From NCBI GenBank assembly GCA_023151115.1, contig JAKLJP010000036.1, positions 1 through 64,000 of the forward strand: DNA of 64,000 bases. Reading direction: 5' to 3'. This DNA is from Anaerolineae bacterium. GTDB taxonomy: Bacteria; Chloroflexota; Anaerolineae; 4572-78; J111. This document shows, one piece after another, positions 51,852 to 59,601 of this stretch. Numbering within the stretch: the stretch's first letter is position 1; each line of letters opens with the position of its first letter. The notes under the pieces are model-generated. The model had not been told where the DNA came from, ran no database searches, and worked only from the letters and a program-made list of their open reading frames with translations. The position numbers were made by a program, and so were the translations under genes.

Positions 51852-52808
51852 TTGACTATTCTCGTCACCGGCGCGGCCGGATTCATTGGCAGCAATTTAA
51901 CCGAAGCGCTTCTCCAGCGCGGGGAGCAGGTGGTGGCTGTTGATAATTTCAACGATTACTATGACCCGGCCCGCAAACGCGCCAATATTTTATCTTTTCA
52001 AAATCATCATAACTTATCATTATACGAAAACGATATTGGCGATGCCGCTGCGATGGAACGCATCTTCGCTCAACACCAACCGCGCGCGGTGGCTCACCTG
52101 GGCGCTTATGGCGGCGTACGCTATTCCATTGGGCGGGCCAAACTCTACACCGAGGTAAACCTGGTGGCGACGGTCAATTTGCTGGAAGCGGCCCGGCAAA
52201 ACGGAACCGAGATTTTTGTCTTTGCTTCCACCTCTTCCGTTTACGGCAACACCACCCAGCTTCCCTTTATCGAAACCGATCCCTGCAACTTGCCCCTGGC
52301 TCCTTACCCGGCCAGCAAAAAAGCCGCCGAGGTGATGGGCTACACTTATTTCAATCTGCACCAGCTCAATTTTATCGCCCTGCGCTTTTTCAGCGTCTAC
52401 GGCCCACGCGGGCGGCCCGATATGATGCCCTTCATGGTTACCGACCGGATTGTGAAGGGCCAGGAAATAAAACTGTTCGATGCCGGCCAGCTAAAACGGG
52501 ATTGGACCTATGTGGACGATATTGTTAGCGGGATCATCGCTGCGCTGGAGCGGCCGATGGGCTATGAGGTCATCAACCTGGGCCGGGGTGAGCCGGTACT
52601 CATGGCCGATTTTATCGAGATTATCGAGGATTTGGTGGGGAAAAAGGCGGTGCTGTCCACCCCACCCGCGCCGGCCAGCGAACCCAAAGTTACCTTTGCC
52701 AATATTGACAAGGCCCGCCGCTTGTTAGATTACAATCCGCAAACGCCGGTAGCCGAGGGCTTGGCTCGCTTGTGGACTTGGTATCAAAAAGAGGTGCTGG
52801 GGCCATGA
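51852..52808 (+). CDS. NAD-dependent sugar-nucleotide epimerase, UDP-glucuronate 4-epimerase-like
   Basis: About 318 residues; TTG start with AGGAG upstream. Extended SDR: Rossmann motif VTGAAGFIGSNL, AVDNFNDYYDPARKRANI typical of UDP-glucuronate epimerases, AHLGAYGGVRYSI, the serine in FASTSSVYG, and the YPASKK pair (Y152, K156). RFFSVYGPRGRPDMMPF and KRDWTYVDDIV continue the family pattern. It probably converts UDP-glucuronate to UDP-galacturonate, or UDP-glucose to UDP-galactose, as a precursor for surface glycan. Its stop overlaps the next ATG (ATGA). Confidence 0.9.
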   Translation: MTILVTGAAGFIGSNLTEALLQRGEQVVAVDNFNDYYDPARKRANILSFQNHHNLSLYENDIGDAAAMERIFAQHQPRAVAHLGAYGGVRYSIGRAKLYTEVNLVATVNLLEAARQNGTEIFVFASTSSVYGNTTQLPFIETDPCNLPLAPYPASKKAAEVMGYTYFNLHQLNFIALRFFSVYGPRGRPDMMPFMVTDRIVKGQEIKLFDAGQLKRDWTYVDDIVSGIIAALERPMGYEVINLGRGEPVLMADFIEIIEDLVGKKAVLSTPPAPASEPKVTFANIDKARRLLDYNPQTPVAEGLARLWTWYQKEVLGP

Positions 52809-53854
52809 AAAAATATGCGCATCTGATTATCATCGCCATCCTCAGCATGGTCACGGTTTTTGGGCTGCTGCGGCTGGGCAAAATTGACATCAGCCTCGAC
52901 ACCCTTTTGCGGGTACACGGGTGGTGGCTGCTGCTGGCCTTTGTCACTTTTTACCTCAGCATTGTGGCCAGAGGACTACGCTGGCAGCATATTTTAAGCA
53001 CAATGGACCGGCCTGTTCCGACTTTGTACGCTCAAACCCTGCTGACCGCCGGCCTGTTTATCAGTTCGATCCTGCCGGCTCGCGCCGGCGATATTGGCCG
53101 GGTGACGATGCTCAAGCAGGATCACAAAATTCCCATCTCGCTAGGAGTGGCCTCGCTGGCGGCGGAACGGGCGTTGGATGTTTTTGCAGTGCTGGTGTTG
53201 GCGCTGATCGGGGCGTTATGGGTGCTACCGGGCCGCGTCCCAGCAGAAGTGTTGCAGTTGATGGTGGTTACCGGGGTACTTTTGGTGATGGGGTTGGTCG
53301 GCTTGCTGGCCATCCCCAGTCTCGAAGGCTGGCTGCGCCAACCCGGCTGGCTCTGGCGACTCACCCCCCAGGTTATCAAACCTTTTTATGAAAAAGTAGT
53401 TGATTTCGGCTTTGCCCTGGTCCACGGGGTGCGCGATTTGGCCCAGAAACCGCTGGCGCTGGCGGCGATTGTGGCCGAAAGTTTTGGCATCTGGCTGCTG
53501 GATGCCTTGATTGTTCACCTGGTTTTGTTCAGCCTGAACCTTCACGTCCCGTTCAGCGTCAGCCTGGTCAGCTCGATGGTTGGCGTGCTGGCGACCATTG
53601 TGCCGCTCATGCCCGGCGCGTTGGGCCAATTTGAAGCGGGCGTTATCAGCGTCCTAACCCTGCTGAACGTCTCCACCGCCGACAGCAGTTTGACCGCGCT
53701 CCTGGTCCGGTTTATCAGTTTATGGTCTTTTATTCCGGTCAGTGGCTTGATTACTTATATTTTTGGTTTTTCACGCGCTCTCAGCCTGAGCAGCAAACCC
53801 TCAGAGACCGAGGAAGCGGCTGTGGTCAAATCGGCGGTCAGTGTGGAAAGCTGA
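52805..53854 (+). CDS. UPF0104 / lysylphosphatidylglycerol synthase TM-like membrane protein
   Basis: About 349 residues from ATG 52805, coupled to the epimerase by an ATGA overlap. About eight membrane segments, with IVARGLRWQHILST, SILPARAGDIGRVTML and VASLAAERALDVFAVLVL. These mark the UPF0104/AglD-like family, which includes proteins with flippase-like roles and the membrane part of MprF. LMPGALGQFEAGVISVL is the second conserved block. It may move a lipid-linked intermediate or help a glycosyltransferase; this is inferred from its place between an epimerase and a GT87-like protein. Confidence 0.88.
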   Translation: MKKYAHLIIIAILSMVTVFGLLRLGKIDISLDTLLRVHGWWLLLAFVTFYLSIVARGLRWQHILSTMDRPVPTLYAQTLLTAGLFISSILPARAGDIGRVTMLKQDHKIPISLGVASLAAERALDVFAVLVLALIGALWVLPGRVPAEVLQLMVVTGVLLVMGLVGLLAIPSLEGWLRQPGWLWRLTPQVIKPFYEKVVDFGFALVHGVRDLAQKPLALAAIVAESFGIWLLDALIVHLVLFSLNLHVPFSVSLVSSMVGVLATIVPLMPGALGQFEAGVISVLTLLNVSTADSSLTALLVRFISLWSFIPVSGLITYIFGFSRALSLSSKPSETEEAAVVKSAVSVES

Positions 53855-53856
53855 GC

Positions 53857-55776
53857 ATGTCAACCCCATCCAAGGCTAGAGTTGGCCTGGCTGCGCTTCC
53901 GGCCTTCTACCAACGTCACAGCGATTTTATTTTACTCCTGATCCTGTTTGTCACCTTTCGGGTGCTGGCGCTGGCGGCGTTCCGGCCCGGCGGCCTGGTG
54001 CTCGATTTCTCCGATTTTTATTGGTACCGCTCCTTCGCTGAGCTGACCCGCCAGGGTTACTATCCTTACCACAACCTCTGGACCACCTATCCCCCCCTCT
54101 TTCCCGGCGTGATGATTGCCATCTATCAACTCAGCACCCTGCTGCCGCCGTGGACCTTTCCCAACTTATGGTTCACCCTGTTCCTGGGCGGTTTTTTTCT
54201 GCTGTTTGAAATGGGCAATTTTGCACTGCTGTACCTGTTCGCCCTGAAGATCGAAGAGGCGAAGAGGCGCGGCCACGTCCTGAGCTTGTCGAAGGGAGGC
54301 GAGGAGGCGAAGAACAGAATAGATAATGACAATTCCGCCAATGAAAATTCATCAATCTCCAATCCCTCCGTCCGCGTCTGCTGGATTTACGCCTCGCTGT
54401 TTGTGCCGGTCTACACCCTGACCGGCTGGTTCGAGAGCTATCCCCTCTTTTTCTTCCTGCTCAGCCTGTACCTGCTGCTGCAAAAACGGCCCTATCTCAG
54501 CGCCTTTTTTACCGGCATCGGCTTTATGATAAAACTGATCCCGCTCATCCTCATGCCGGTTGCTATTCAGCAGCTATCAAAGCAGCGATACGAAATAGAA
54601 ATAAGAAACAAGAATTTAGAAATTAGAAAGCCTTCGCCTGACACACCTTCAATTCATTCGCCATTTGCTATTCGCCATTCATCATTCACCATTCCCTTCG
54701 ATCTCCCCCGCATCGCCCTTTATCTGACCATCTTTCTGGTCACAGTTATTCTAATTGCGCTGCCTTTTTATCTGATGAACCCGGCCCTCATCCTCGGCTC
54801 GCAGCAAATCACGGGGGCGCGCCAGCCCTGGGAAACGGTCTGGGCGCTGATTGACGGCAATTACGATTACGGCGTCATCCCCCTGGACATGCGCGATTTA
54901 AGCTGGACTCCCGGCGACGCCCCGCCAACCCGCGTCCCCTGGCTGCTGGTGACAGCGCTGTTTGGTCTGGTTTATGCTTACTTTTACACCCGCCGCCTGG
55001 ACTGGACCGCCCCCCGCCCTGTGCTGGCTTTTGTCGGCTTTACCCTGTGCTTATTTATGCTCTGGTCAAAAGGTTACAGCCCGCAGTGGCTCGGTTGGCC
55101 GCTTTTTTTTATTGCGCTGCTGTTGCCCAACCTGCGCGGTGTGCTTTATGCCGTTATCCTCAGCCTGGCCAATATCGTCGAGGCCAACTTTTTTTTTATC
55201 ATGTTTCCCGAAGAGCGCTGGCTCTTCGCGGCAACGGTACTTATTCGCACTCTTTTGCTGATTGTTTTAGCAGTTGAATTTTTGTGGCTTAGCTGGCCGC
55301 AGATGCTGACTCCGCGTGTTGAAAAAGTACGCGCCTGGGGCGTGGCAGTTTTGCTGACGCTGTTGTTGGCCGGCGCAGTGCCGGCCGGCTGGCAGCTCGG
55401 TCGTAGTTATTTCGATACGCGCCTGCGGCAAAGCCCCTACGCCGCTACGATTACCCGGCTACAGAGCGAACAGGTCAAAGGCGCGCTGCTGCTCAACAGT
55501 CACACTGTTTACGATTGGTTTTACCCTTATTTGCGCCACGATTACCAGCTCTTCATGCTCGACGATTACGCCCCGCCCGGCCAATCCGTCGAAACTCGGA
55601 CCATGGCCTTGCTCGACGCCATTGCCCATCAAACCGATGTCCTCTGGCTTTACGACGCCGATGCTGCTGTCACCACCCCCGCCGAAGAAGCCCTCACCCG
55701 TTGGCTCAACAACCGCCCCCCCGCCCACCAGCAAGATATTGATGGTGGCCGTTTATTCCTGTTTATTTTGAAATAG
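53857..55776 (+). CDS. GT87-like polytopic membrane glycosyltransferase with repeat-derived loops
   Basis: About 639 residues from ATG 53857, two bases after the previous stop. Membrane protein with LDFSDFYWYRSFAEL in the first loop (D50, D53), then GYYPYHNLWTTYPPLFPGVM, as in GT87 (DUF2029) alpha-mannosyltransferase-like proteins. GIGFMIKLIPLILMPVA is the typical helix after the cytoplasmic loop. Two hydrophilic insertions are made of repeats: about residues 132-170 (54253-54316 and after) and about 245-285 (54590-54693). They have no counterpart that I recognise in related proteins. Unlike most GT-C genes here it has no C-terminal beta module. Confidence 0.8.
   Translation: MSTPSKARVGLAALPAFYQRHSDFILLLILFVTFRVLALAAFRPGGLVLDFSDFYWYRSFAELTRQGYYPYHNLWTTYPPLFPGVMIAIYQLSTLLPPWTFPNLWFTLFLGGFFLLFEMGNFALLYLFALKIEEAKRRGHVLSLSKGGEEAKNRIDNDNSANENSSISNPSVRVCWIYASLFVPVYTLTGWFESYPLFFFLLSLYLLLQKRPYLSAFFTGIGFMIKLIPLILMPVAIQQLSKQRYEIEIRNKNLEIRKPSPDTPSIHSPFAIRHSSFTIPFDLPRIALYLTIFLVTVILIALPFYLMNPALILGSQQITGARQPWETVWALIDGNYDYGVIPLDMRDLSWTPGDAPPTRVPWLLVTALFGLVYAYFYTRRLDWTAPRPVLAFVGFTLCLFMLWSKGYSPQWLGWPLFFIALLLPNLRGVLYAVILSLANIVEANFFFIMFPEERWLFAATVLIRTLLLIVLAVEFLWLSWPQMLTPRVEKVRAWGVAVLLTLLLAGAVPAGWQLGRSYFDTRLRQSPYAATITRLQSEQVKGALLLNSHTVYDWFYPYLRHDYQLFMLDDYAPPGQSVETRTMALLDAIAHQTDVLWLYDADAAVTTPAEEALTRWLNNRPPAHQQDIDGGRLFLFILK
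54253..54316. repeat. GAAGAGGC octads and a CTGAGCTTGTCGAAGG motif inside a coding region
   Basis: Octads of GAAGAGGC/GAGGAGGC flank a copy of CCTGAGCTTGTCGAAGG, a motif dispersed in many bacterial genomes. The stretch encodes a charged loop (EEAKRRGHVLSLSKGGEEAK) in the GT87-like protein. Confidence 0.75.
54590..54630. repeat. AGAAAYA heptad array inside a coding region
   Basis: Units AGAAATA, AGAAACA, AGAATTT, AGAAATT in register, encoding EIEIRNKNLEIRK in the GT87-like protein. Confidence 0.85.
54652..54693. repeat. CGCCATT heptad array inside a coding region
   Basis: Six heptads in register (ATTCATT, CGCCATT, TGCTATT, CGCCATT, CATCATT, CACCATT), 42 bases, encoding IHSPFAIRHSSFTI. The inverse unit occurs at 29023-29059. 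Confidence 0.9.
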
Positions 55777-55806
55777 TTATTACATCACATTTATCTTATA
55801 AACAAT

Positions 55807-55835
55807 TTGACATCATATATGTTTTATTGTATAAT
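55807..55835 (+). promoter_or_regulatory. Consensus sigma-70 promoter of the RHH/PIN pair
   Basis: TTGACA (55807-55812), 17-base spacer, TATAAT (55830-55835): full match to consensus in both boxes and spacing. It lies about 100 bases before the antitoxin ATG. Confidence 0.9.
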
Positions 55836-55842
55836 ATGATGT
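55810..55842. promoter_or_regulatory. Predicted autoregulatory operator of the toxin-antitoxin pair
   Basis: Inverted repeat ACATCATAT (55810-55818) / ATATGATGT (55834-55842) spans the -35 to -10 region of the promoter, where binding of the antitoxin would block transcription. Confidence 0.7.
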
Positions 55843-55933
55843 AATCATACAAGAACTCGGAGGCGTTGACAACACTCGATAAAGTTGCAATTCCCCCGTC
55901 TACCGTCTACTACTTTCTTGGGAGGCATAAGCT

Positions 55934-56242
55934 ATGCAGCGTCTACAAATTTCTCTTGACGAAAACCAATACGAATTTCTGCGCTCCGAAGCCTTTGTTA
56001 CCGGCCAAAGCATGGCCGCCCTTTTGCGAGATTTACTCGATGAAGCCATTCAAAAACGACAAGATGAAATCCTGCGCGATGATCCCATCTGGCAAGCCAT
56101 TGGCGTGGCGCAAGAAGTCGAAGGGCCAACCGATGTCAGCACCAATGTTGATCGTTACCTCTATGGAGAACCTGTGGGGGCAGCTAACAGCCCATCACTT
56201 TTAAAAGTAGCCGAGTCCCCCGATGAGTACCTTACTGATTGA
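55934..56242 (+). CDS. Ribbon-helix-helix antitoxin-like protein
   Basis: About 102 residues. The N-terminal RHH fold is recognisable: MQRLQISLDENQYEFLRSEA as strand and first helix, then FVTGQSMAALLRDLLDEAI as second helix. The C-terminal half is acidic and probably disordered, as in antitoxins that cover a PIN toxin. It overlaps the PIN gene by 20 bases. The upstream palindrome over a consensus promoter fits autorepression. Cytoplasmic, DNA-binding. Confidence 0.85.
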   Translation: MQRLQISLDENQYEFLRSEAFVTGQSMAALLRDLLDEAIQKRQDEILRDDPIWQAIGVAQEVEGPTDVSTNVDRYLYGEPVGAANSPSLLKVAESPDEYLTD

Positions 56243-56627
56243 CACCAGCGCCCTGCATGCCCTCAACTACGCCAGAGATGATAACCACGCTCGGGCGGTC
56301 GCCTATTTCAAGTCGCTGGCCGGGCGGGTCAAACCCATTTTGACCGAGTATGTTTTTGTGGAAACAATGAATTTGACTAGAGCCAGGCTGGGGCCCGGCT
56401 ATGCCATCGAATTTGGCCGCCACTTAAAAGCCAGCAAGGCGTTTTTTACCGTGCCTTTGAATGACGACGATAAACGGGCCACCTGGGATATCTTCCAGCG
56501 GTATCACGATAAAGCCTGGAGCTACACCGACTGCTCCTTGTTGGCCGTCGCCCAACGCTTGGGCACGCGCCGTATCTTTGCCTTTGACCACCACTTTAAA
56601 CAAATGGGGTTGGATGTATTGCCGTAA
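56223..56627 (+). CDS. PIN-domain ribonuclease toxin (VapC-like)
   Basis: About 134 residues. PIN fold with its acidic residues: D7 in LIDTSALHAL, E42 in TEYVFVETMNL, D103 in YTDCSLLAVAQ and D122 in FAFDHHFKQMG. VapC-type PIN toxins cut tRNA or rRNA and are neutralised by the antitoxin encoded just upstream; the exact target is unknown. The overlap of 20 bases with the antitoxin gene indicates co-translation. Confidence 0.9.
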   Translation: MSTLLIDTSALHALNYARDDNHARAVAYFKSLAGRVKPILTEYVFVETMNLTRARLGPGYAIEFGRHLKASKAFFTVPLNDDDKRATWDIFQRYHDKAWSYTDCSLLAVAQRLGTRRIFAFDHHFKQMGLDVLP

Positions 56628-56642
56628 CTGAGGAGTTCAGCG

Positions 56643-57266
56643 ATGATCGAAGTAATTACCACACCAAAAACCGAGCAGGTGATTGAAAAAATTAGCTATG
56701 ATGAGTTTTTGCGTAAATACAGCGGCGTCCACGCCGAATGGATAGGTGGGGAGGTAGTTCTACTTATGACAGCTTCAACCAAGCACCAAAAACTGGTCCT
56801 CTGGCTGGCGAATATTCTGAACCTGTTTATTGAGAAGTATGACCTGGGGTTGTTGCTCACAGCCCCTTTCAATATGCAGATGCCACACCTGGAACGAGGC
56901 CGGGAGCCGGACATTCTGTTTGTGGCGCAGGAACGGCTGCACATTGTTCAGGCTTCCTACCTGGCCGAAGCCGCCGATGTGGTCATTGAAGTTGTCTCCC
57001 CCGAAAGTATCGGACGCGACCGGGGCGAAAAATTTGTCGAGTATGAAGCCGCCGGGGTGCGCGAATATTGGCTGATTGACCCCGACCGGCAGCAAGCCGA
57101 ATTTTATCGCCTGACCGAAGCAGGCCACTATCACCTGGTTTTCCCTGGCGACAAAGGCATTTTTCGTTCCGAGGTGTTGTCAGGCTTTTGGCTGCGGATA
57201 GACTCGCTGTGGCAGGAACCGCTGCCCAAGGTGTTGGATACAGTGCGAGAATTGGGTCTGGTATAA
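56643..57266 (+). CDS. Uma2-family endonuclease-like protein (DUF820)
   Basis: About 207 residues. PD-(D/E)xK-like fold: ISYDEFLRKYSGVHAEWIGG at the start, REPDILFVAQE with the first acidic residue, then DVVIEVVSPESIGRDRGEKF with the glutamate and later lysine, and REYWLIDPDRQQAEFYRL. Such genes are very common in Cyanobacteria and Chloroflexota and their role is poorly known. It is 15 bases after the PIN gene and probably shares its transcript, but a functional link is not shown. Confidence 0.9.
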   Translation: MIEVITTPKTEQVIEKISYDEFLRKYSGVHAEWIGGEVVLLMTASTKHQKLVLWLANILNLFIEKYDLGLLLTAPFNMQMPHLERGREPDILFVAQERLHIVQASYLAEAADVVIEVVSPESIGRDRGEKFVEYEAAGVREYWLIDPDRQQAEFYRLTEAGHYHLVFPGDKGIFRSEVLSGFWLRIDSLWQEPLPKVLDTVRELGLV

Positions 57267-57342
57267 TCACCTTTCACAGAGCCAAGGTGAATAGGCAAAC
57301 CCTGATATCTTCAGTGTTGAATACCTCCTCACATAACCTGCT

Positions 57343-59598
57343 ATGAGCACAGTCTTAACCGATCTCGAAAAAATCCGCCGCCTGCCCTGGCTGCTGACCG
57401 GCGACTTGTTGAACGCGGCCTTTTTTTCGCTTACCTTTACCGGGCCGGTTTTCCTCCTATTTCTGGATGAGTTGAAACTCAACGCCGGCCAGATTGGCCT
57501 GCTGCTCTCGTTGATTCCCTTTGCCGGGATTATCGCTCCTTTTATTGCGCCCACCGTGGCTCGTTTTGGTTTTAAACGCGTTTATGTCACCTTTTGGACC
57601 ATTCGCAAATTTGTCATTGCCCTGCTATTGTTGACCCCGCTGGTGGTGGCGCGGTTTGGCGCTCAGGCCGCTTTTTTGTGGGTGGGGGGAGTGATTTTGG
57701 CGTTTGCCATCTGCCGGGCCATCGCCGAAACCGGCGGCTATCCCTGGCGCAAAGAGGCCGTCCCCGGCTCGATCCAGGGCAAATACAGCGCGCTCAGCAA
57801 TATGTATATGACCTTCAGCAGCATTGTGGTCACAGCCGGGGCCAGTTATGTGATTGGCTGGGGGACCGGCCTGGGCCGTTTTATGCTTTTGATCATCATC
57901 GGCATTGGCTTTGGCTTTATTTCCATCTGGTGTTATACCCACGTCCCCGGCGACCCGCCGCTACCCTTCACTCCTTCTCACTCCAGCCATTTGAAAGGCA
58001 TGCAGCAAGCTCTGAAAGACAGGGATTTTGTTTTTTTTCTGAGCGCCCTGGGCCTGGCCACCATCGGCGGCACAGCGGTGATTTCGTTCATCCCTCTGTT
58101 TATGAAGGAACAGGTTGGCCTCAACGACGGCCAGGTGGTGCTGTTGAGTATTGGGACCTATACCGGGGCGCTGCTGCCCTCTTATCTGTGGGGCTGGGCC
58201 GCCGACCGTTACGGCAGCAAGCCGGTCATGCTGTTCAGCCTTAATTTGATGGTGCTACTACCCCTGGCCTGGTTCCTCATGCCGCGCTACAATTTTTTGA
58301 GCATGCCCCTGGCTATGCTCATCGCCTTTGTAGCCGGGGTCAGTACCCTGGCCTGGCAAATCAGTTGGACCCGCTATCTATTTGTCAACGCCATGCCGGT
58401 AGAGCATCGCTCGGCCTATACCGCCATCTACTATGCCTGGTTTGGCCTGGTTAGCGGCTGCGCCCCCCTGCTGGCCGGCCAGTTGCTTGAGCTGTCGGCT
58501 GGCTTCGAGGCCGAATTTTTTTTGTTTAAACTCGACGCCTACACCCCCCTCTTCAGCCTGAGTTTGCTGTTCCTGGCAGCCAGCGTCATCGCCGTAGCCA
58601 AACTGCGCAGCAGCGAAGCCACGCCCTTTAGAAAATTCGCCGGACTGTTTGTGCAAGGCAATCCGATCCGCGCCCTGGAGTCGGTTATTCTGTACAATTT
58701 TGCCGGCGATGAAATCACCCGGATGGCGACCACCGAGCGCATGGGCGACGCCAAGAATCCGCTCAGCAGCCGCGAACTCATCGAAGCGCTCAAGGACCCC
58801 AGCTTCAACGTGCGTTACGAAGCCGTCCACTCCATTGGCCGGATGCCCGCCGAACCGGAATTGGTGAATGCACTGATCGGCATGCTGGCTGAAGGTCCCA
58901 CAGAACTGACCTTTGCCGTGATTCGCTCCCTGGGTCGGTTGGGTGATCGCCGCGCTGTCGAGCCGCTCCGCCAACTGCTCCTCTCCGGCTACCACCTGCT
59001 CCAGGCCGCCAGCGCGCGGGCGCTGGCTATGCTCGGCGATGTTGACAGCATTCCCCTGATTCTGGACAAATTCAGACAAGAGCCTCATAATGGGCTGCGC
59101 GTTACCTATGCTTCAGCCTTAGGTATCTTACAAGCCAGTCAAGCGACCGAGGAAATTTTTACCTTGCTGCGCCAGACAGAATTGGAAACTTCACGGGGTG
59201 AAATCGGCCTGGCCCTGGCCCGTATCGCCGGAGACGAGCGCTACTATATGCAGGGCTGGCGCTCGTTACAGGCCAACCCCTCGACCGCCGCCGCCCAGGC
59301 CCTGTTGGCTTTGCAAAAACAGGCCAAACAGCCGGGCTGCGCGGCCTGGCTAGAGTTAGCCGGTCGCTGCGCCGAAAGTTTTGCTCGTAGTGATATGCTA
59401 CAAGGAGCCAGCCAGTTGCATGCGTTGCTATGCCAACTCCCCCAAAACAACCTCGACCCCACCCTGGCCGCTATTCTGAGCGAGTGCGCCGGCAGCCTGG
59501 CCGAATTTGGCCCCAACCGGCTTGAGTTTATTCTCCTCTCCTTGCATGCGCTGAATATCGCCCTGCCCCAACTCACCTCACCCCAGAACGCTGGCTAA
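57343..59598 (+). CDS. MFS transporter fused to C-terminal HEAT repeats
   Basis: About 751 residues. Residues 1-420 form a twelve-helix major facilitator with AFFSLTFTGPVFLLFLDEL, LSLIPFAGIIAPFIAPTVAR and YLWGWAADRYGSKPVMLFSL. It then continues into a soluble region of helical HEAT/PBS-type repeats (about 465-640): SSRELIEALKDPSFNVRYEA, VIRSLGRLGDRRAVEPLRQL and ARALAMLGDVDSIPLILDKF. HEAT repeats usually bind proteins, so a cytoplasmic partner may control the transporter. The C-terminal part (about 640-751) is helical and not recognised. It ends four bases before the GT-C gene at 59602, so both belong to one transcript. Substrate unknown. Confidence 0.85.
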   Translation: MSTVLTDLEKIRRLPWLLTGDLLNAAFFSLTFTGPVFLLFLDELKLNAGQIGLLLSLIPFAGIIAPFIAPTVARFGFKRVYVTFWTIRKFVIALLLLTPLVVARFGAQAAFLWVGGVILAFAICRAIAETGGYPWRKEAVPGSIQGKYSALSNMYMTFSSIVVTAGASYVIGWGTGLGRFMLLIIIGIGFGFISIWCYTHVPGDPPLPFTPSHSSHLKGMQQALKDRDFVFFLSALGLATIGGTAVISFIPLFMKEQVGLNDGQVVLLSIGTYTGALLPSYLWGWAADRYGSKPVMLFSLNLMVLLPLAWFLMPRYNFLSMPLAMLIAFVAGVSTLAWQISWTRYLFVNAMPVEHRSAYTAIYYAWFGLVSGCAPLLAGQLLELSAGFEAEFFLFKLDAYTPLFSLSLLFLAASVIAVAKLRSSEATPFRKFAGLFVQGNPIRALESVILYNFAGDEITRMATTERMGDAKNPLSSRELIEALKDPSFNVRYEAVHSIGRMPAEPELVNALIGMLAEGPTELTFAVIRSLGRLGDRRAVEPLRQLLLSGYHLLQAASARALAMLGDVDSIPLILDKFRQEPHNGLRVTYASALGILQASQATEEIFTLLRQTELETSRGEIGLALARIAGDERYYMQGWRSLQANPSTAAAQALLALQKQAKQPGCAAWLELAGRCAESFARSDMLQGASQLHALLCQLPQNNLDPTLAAILSECAGSLAEFGPNRLEFILLSLHALNIALPQLTSPQNAG

Positions 59599-59601
59599 TT
59601 T

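Noticed and set aside
55866..56204. 112-residue frame overlapping the antitoxin gene
   Set aside because: Out of frame with the RHH protein, which has clear fold and overlap with the PIN gene.
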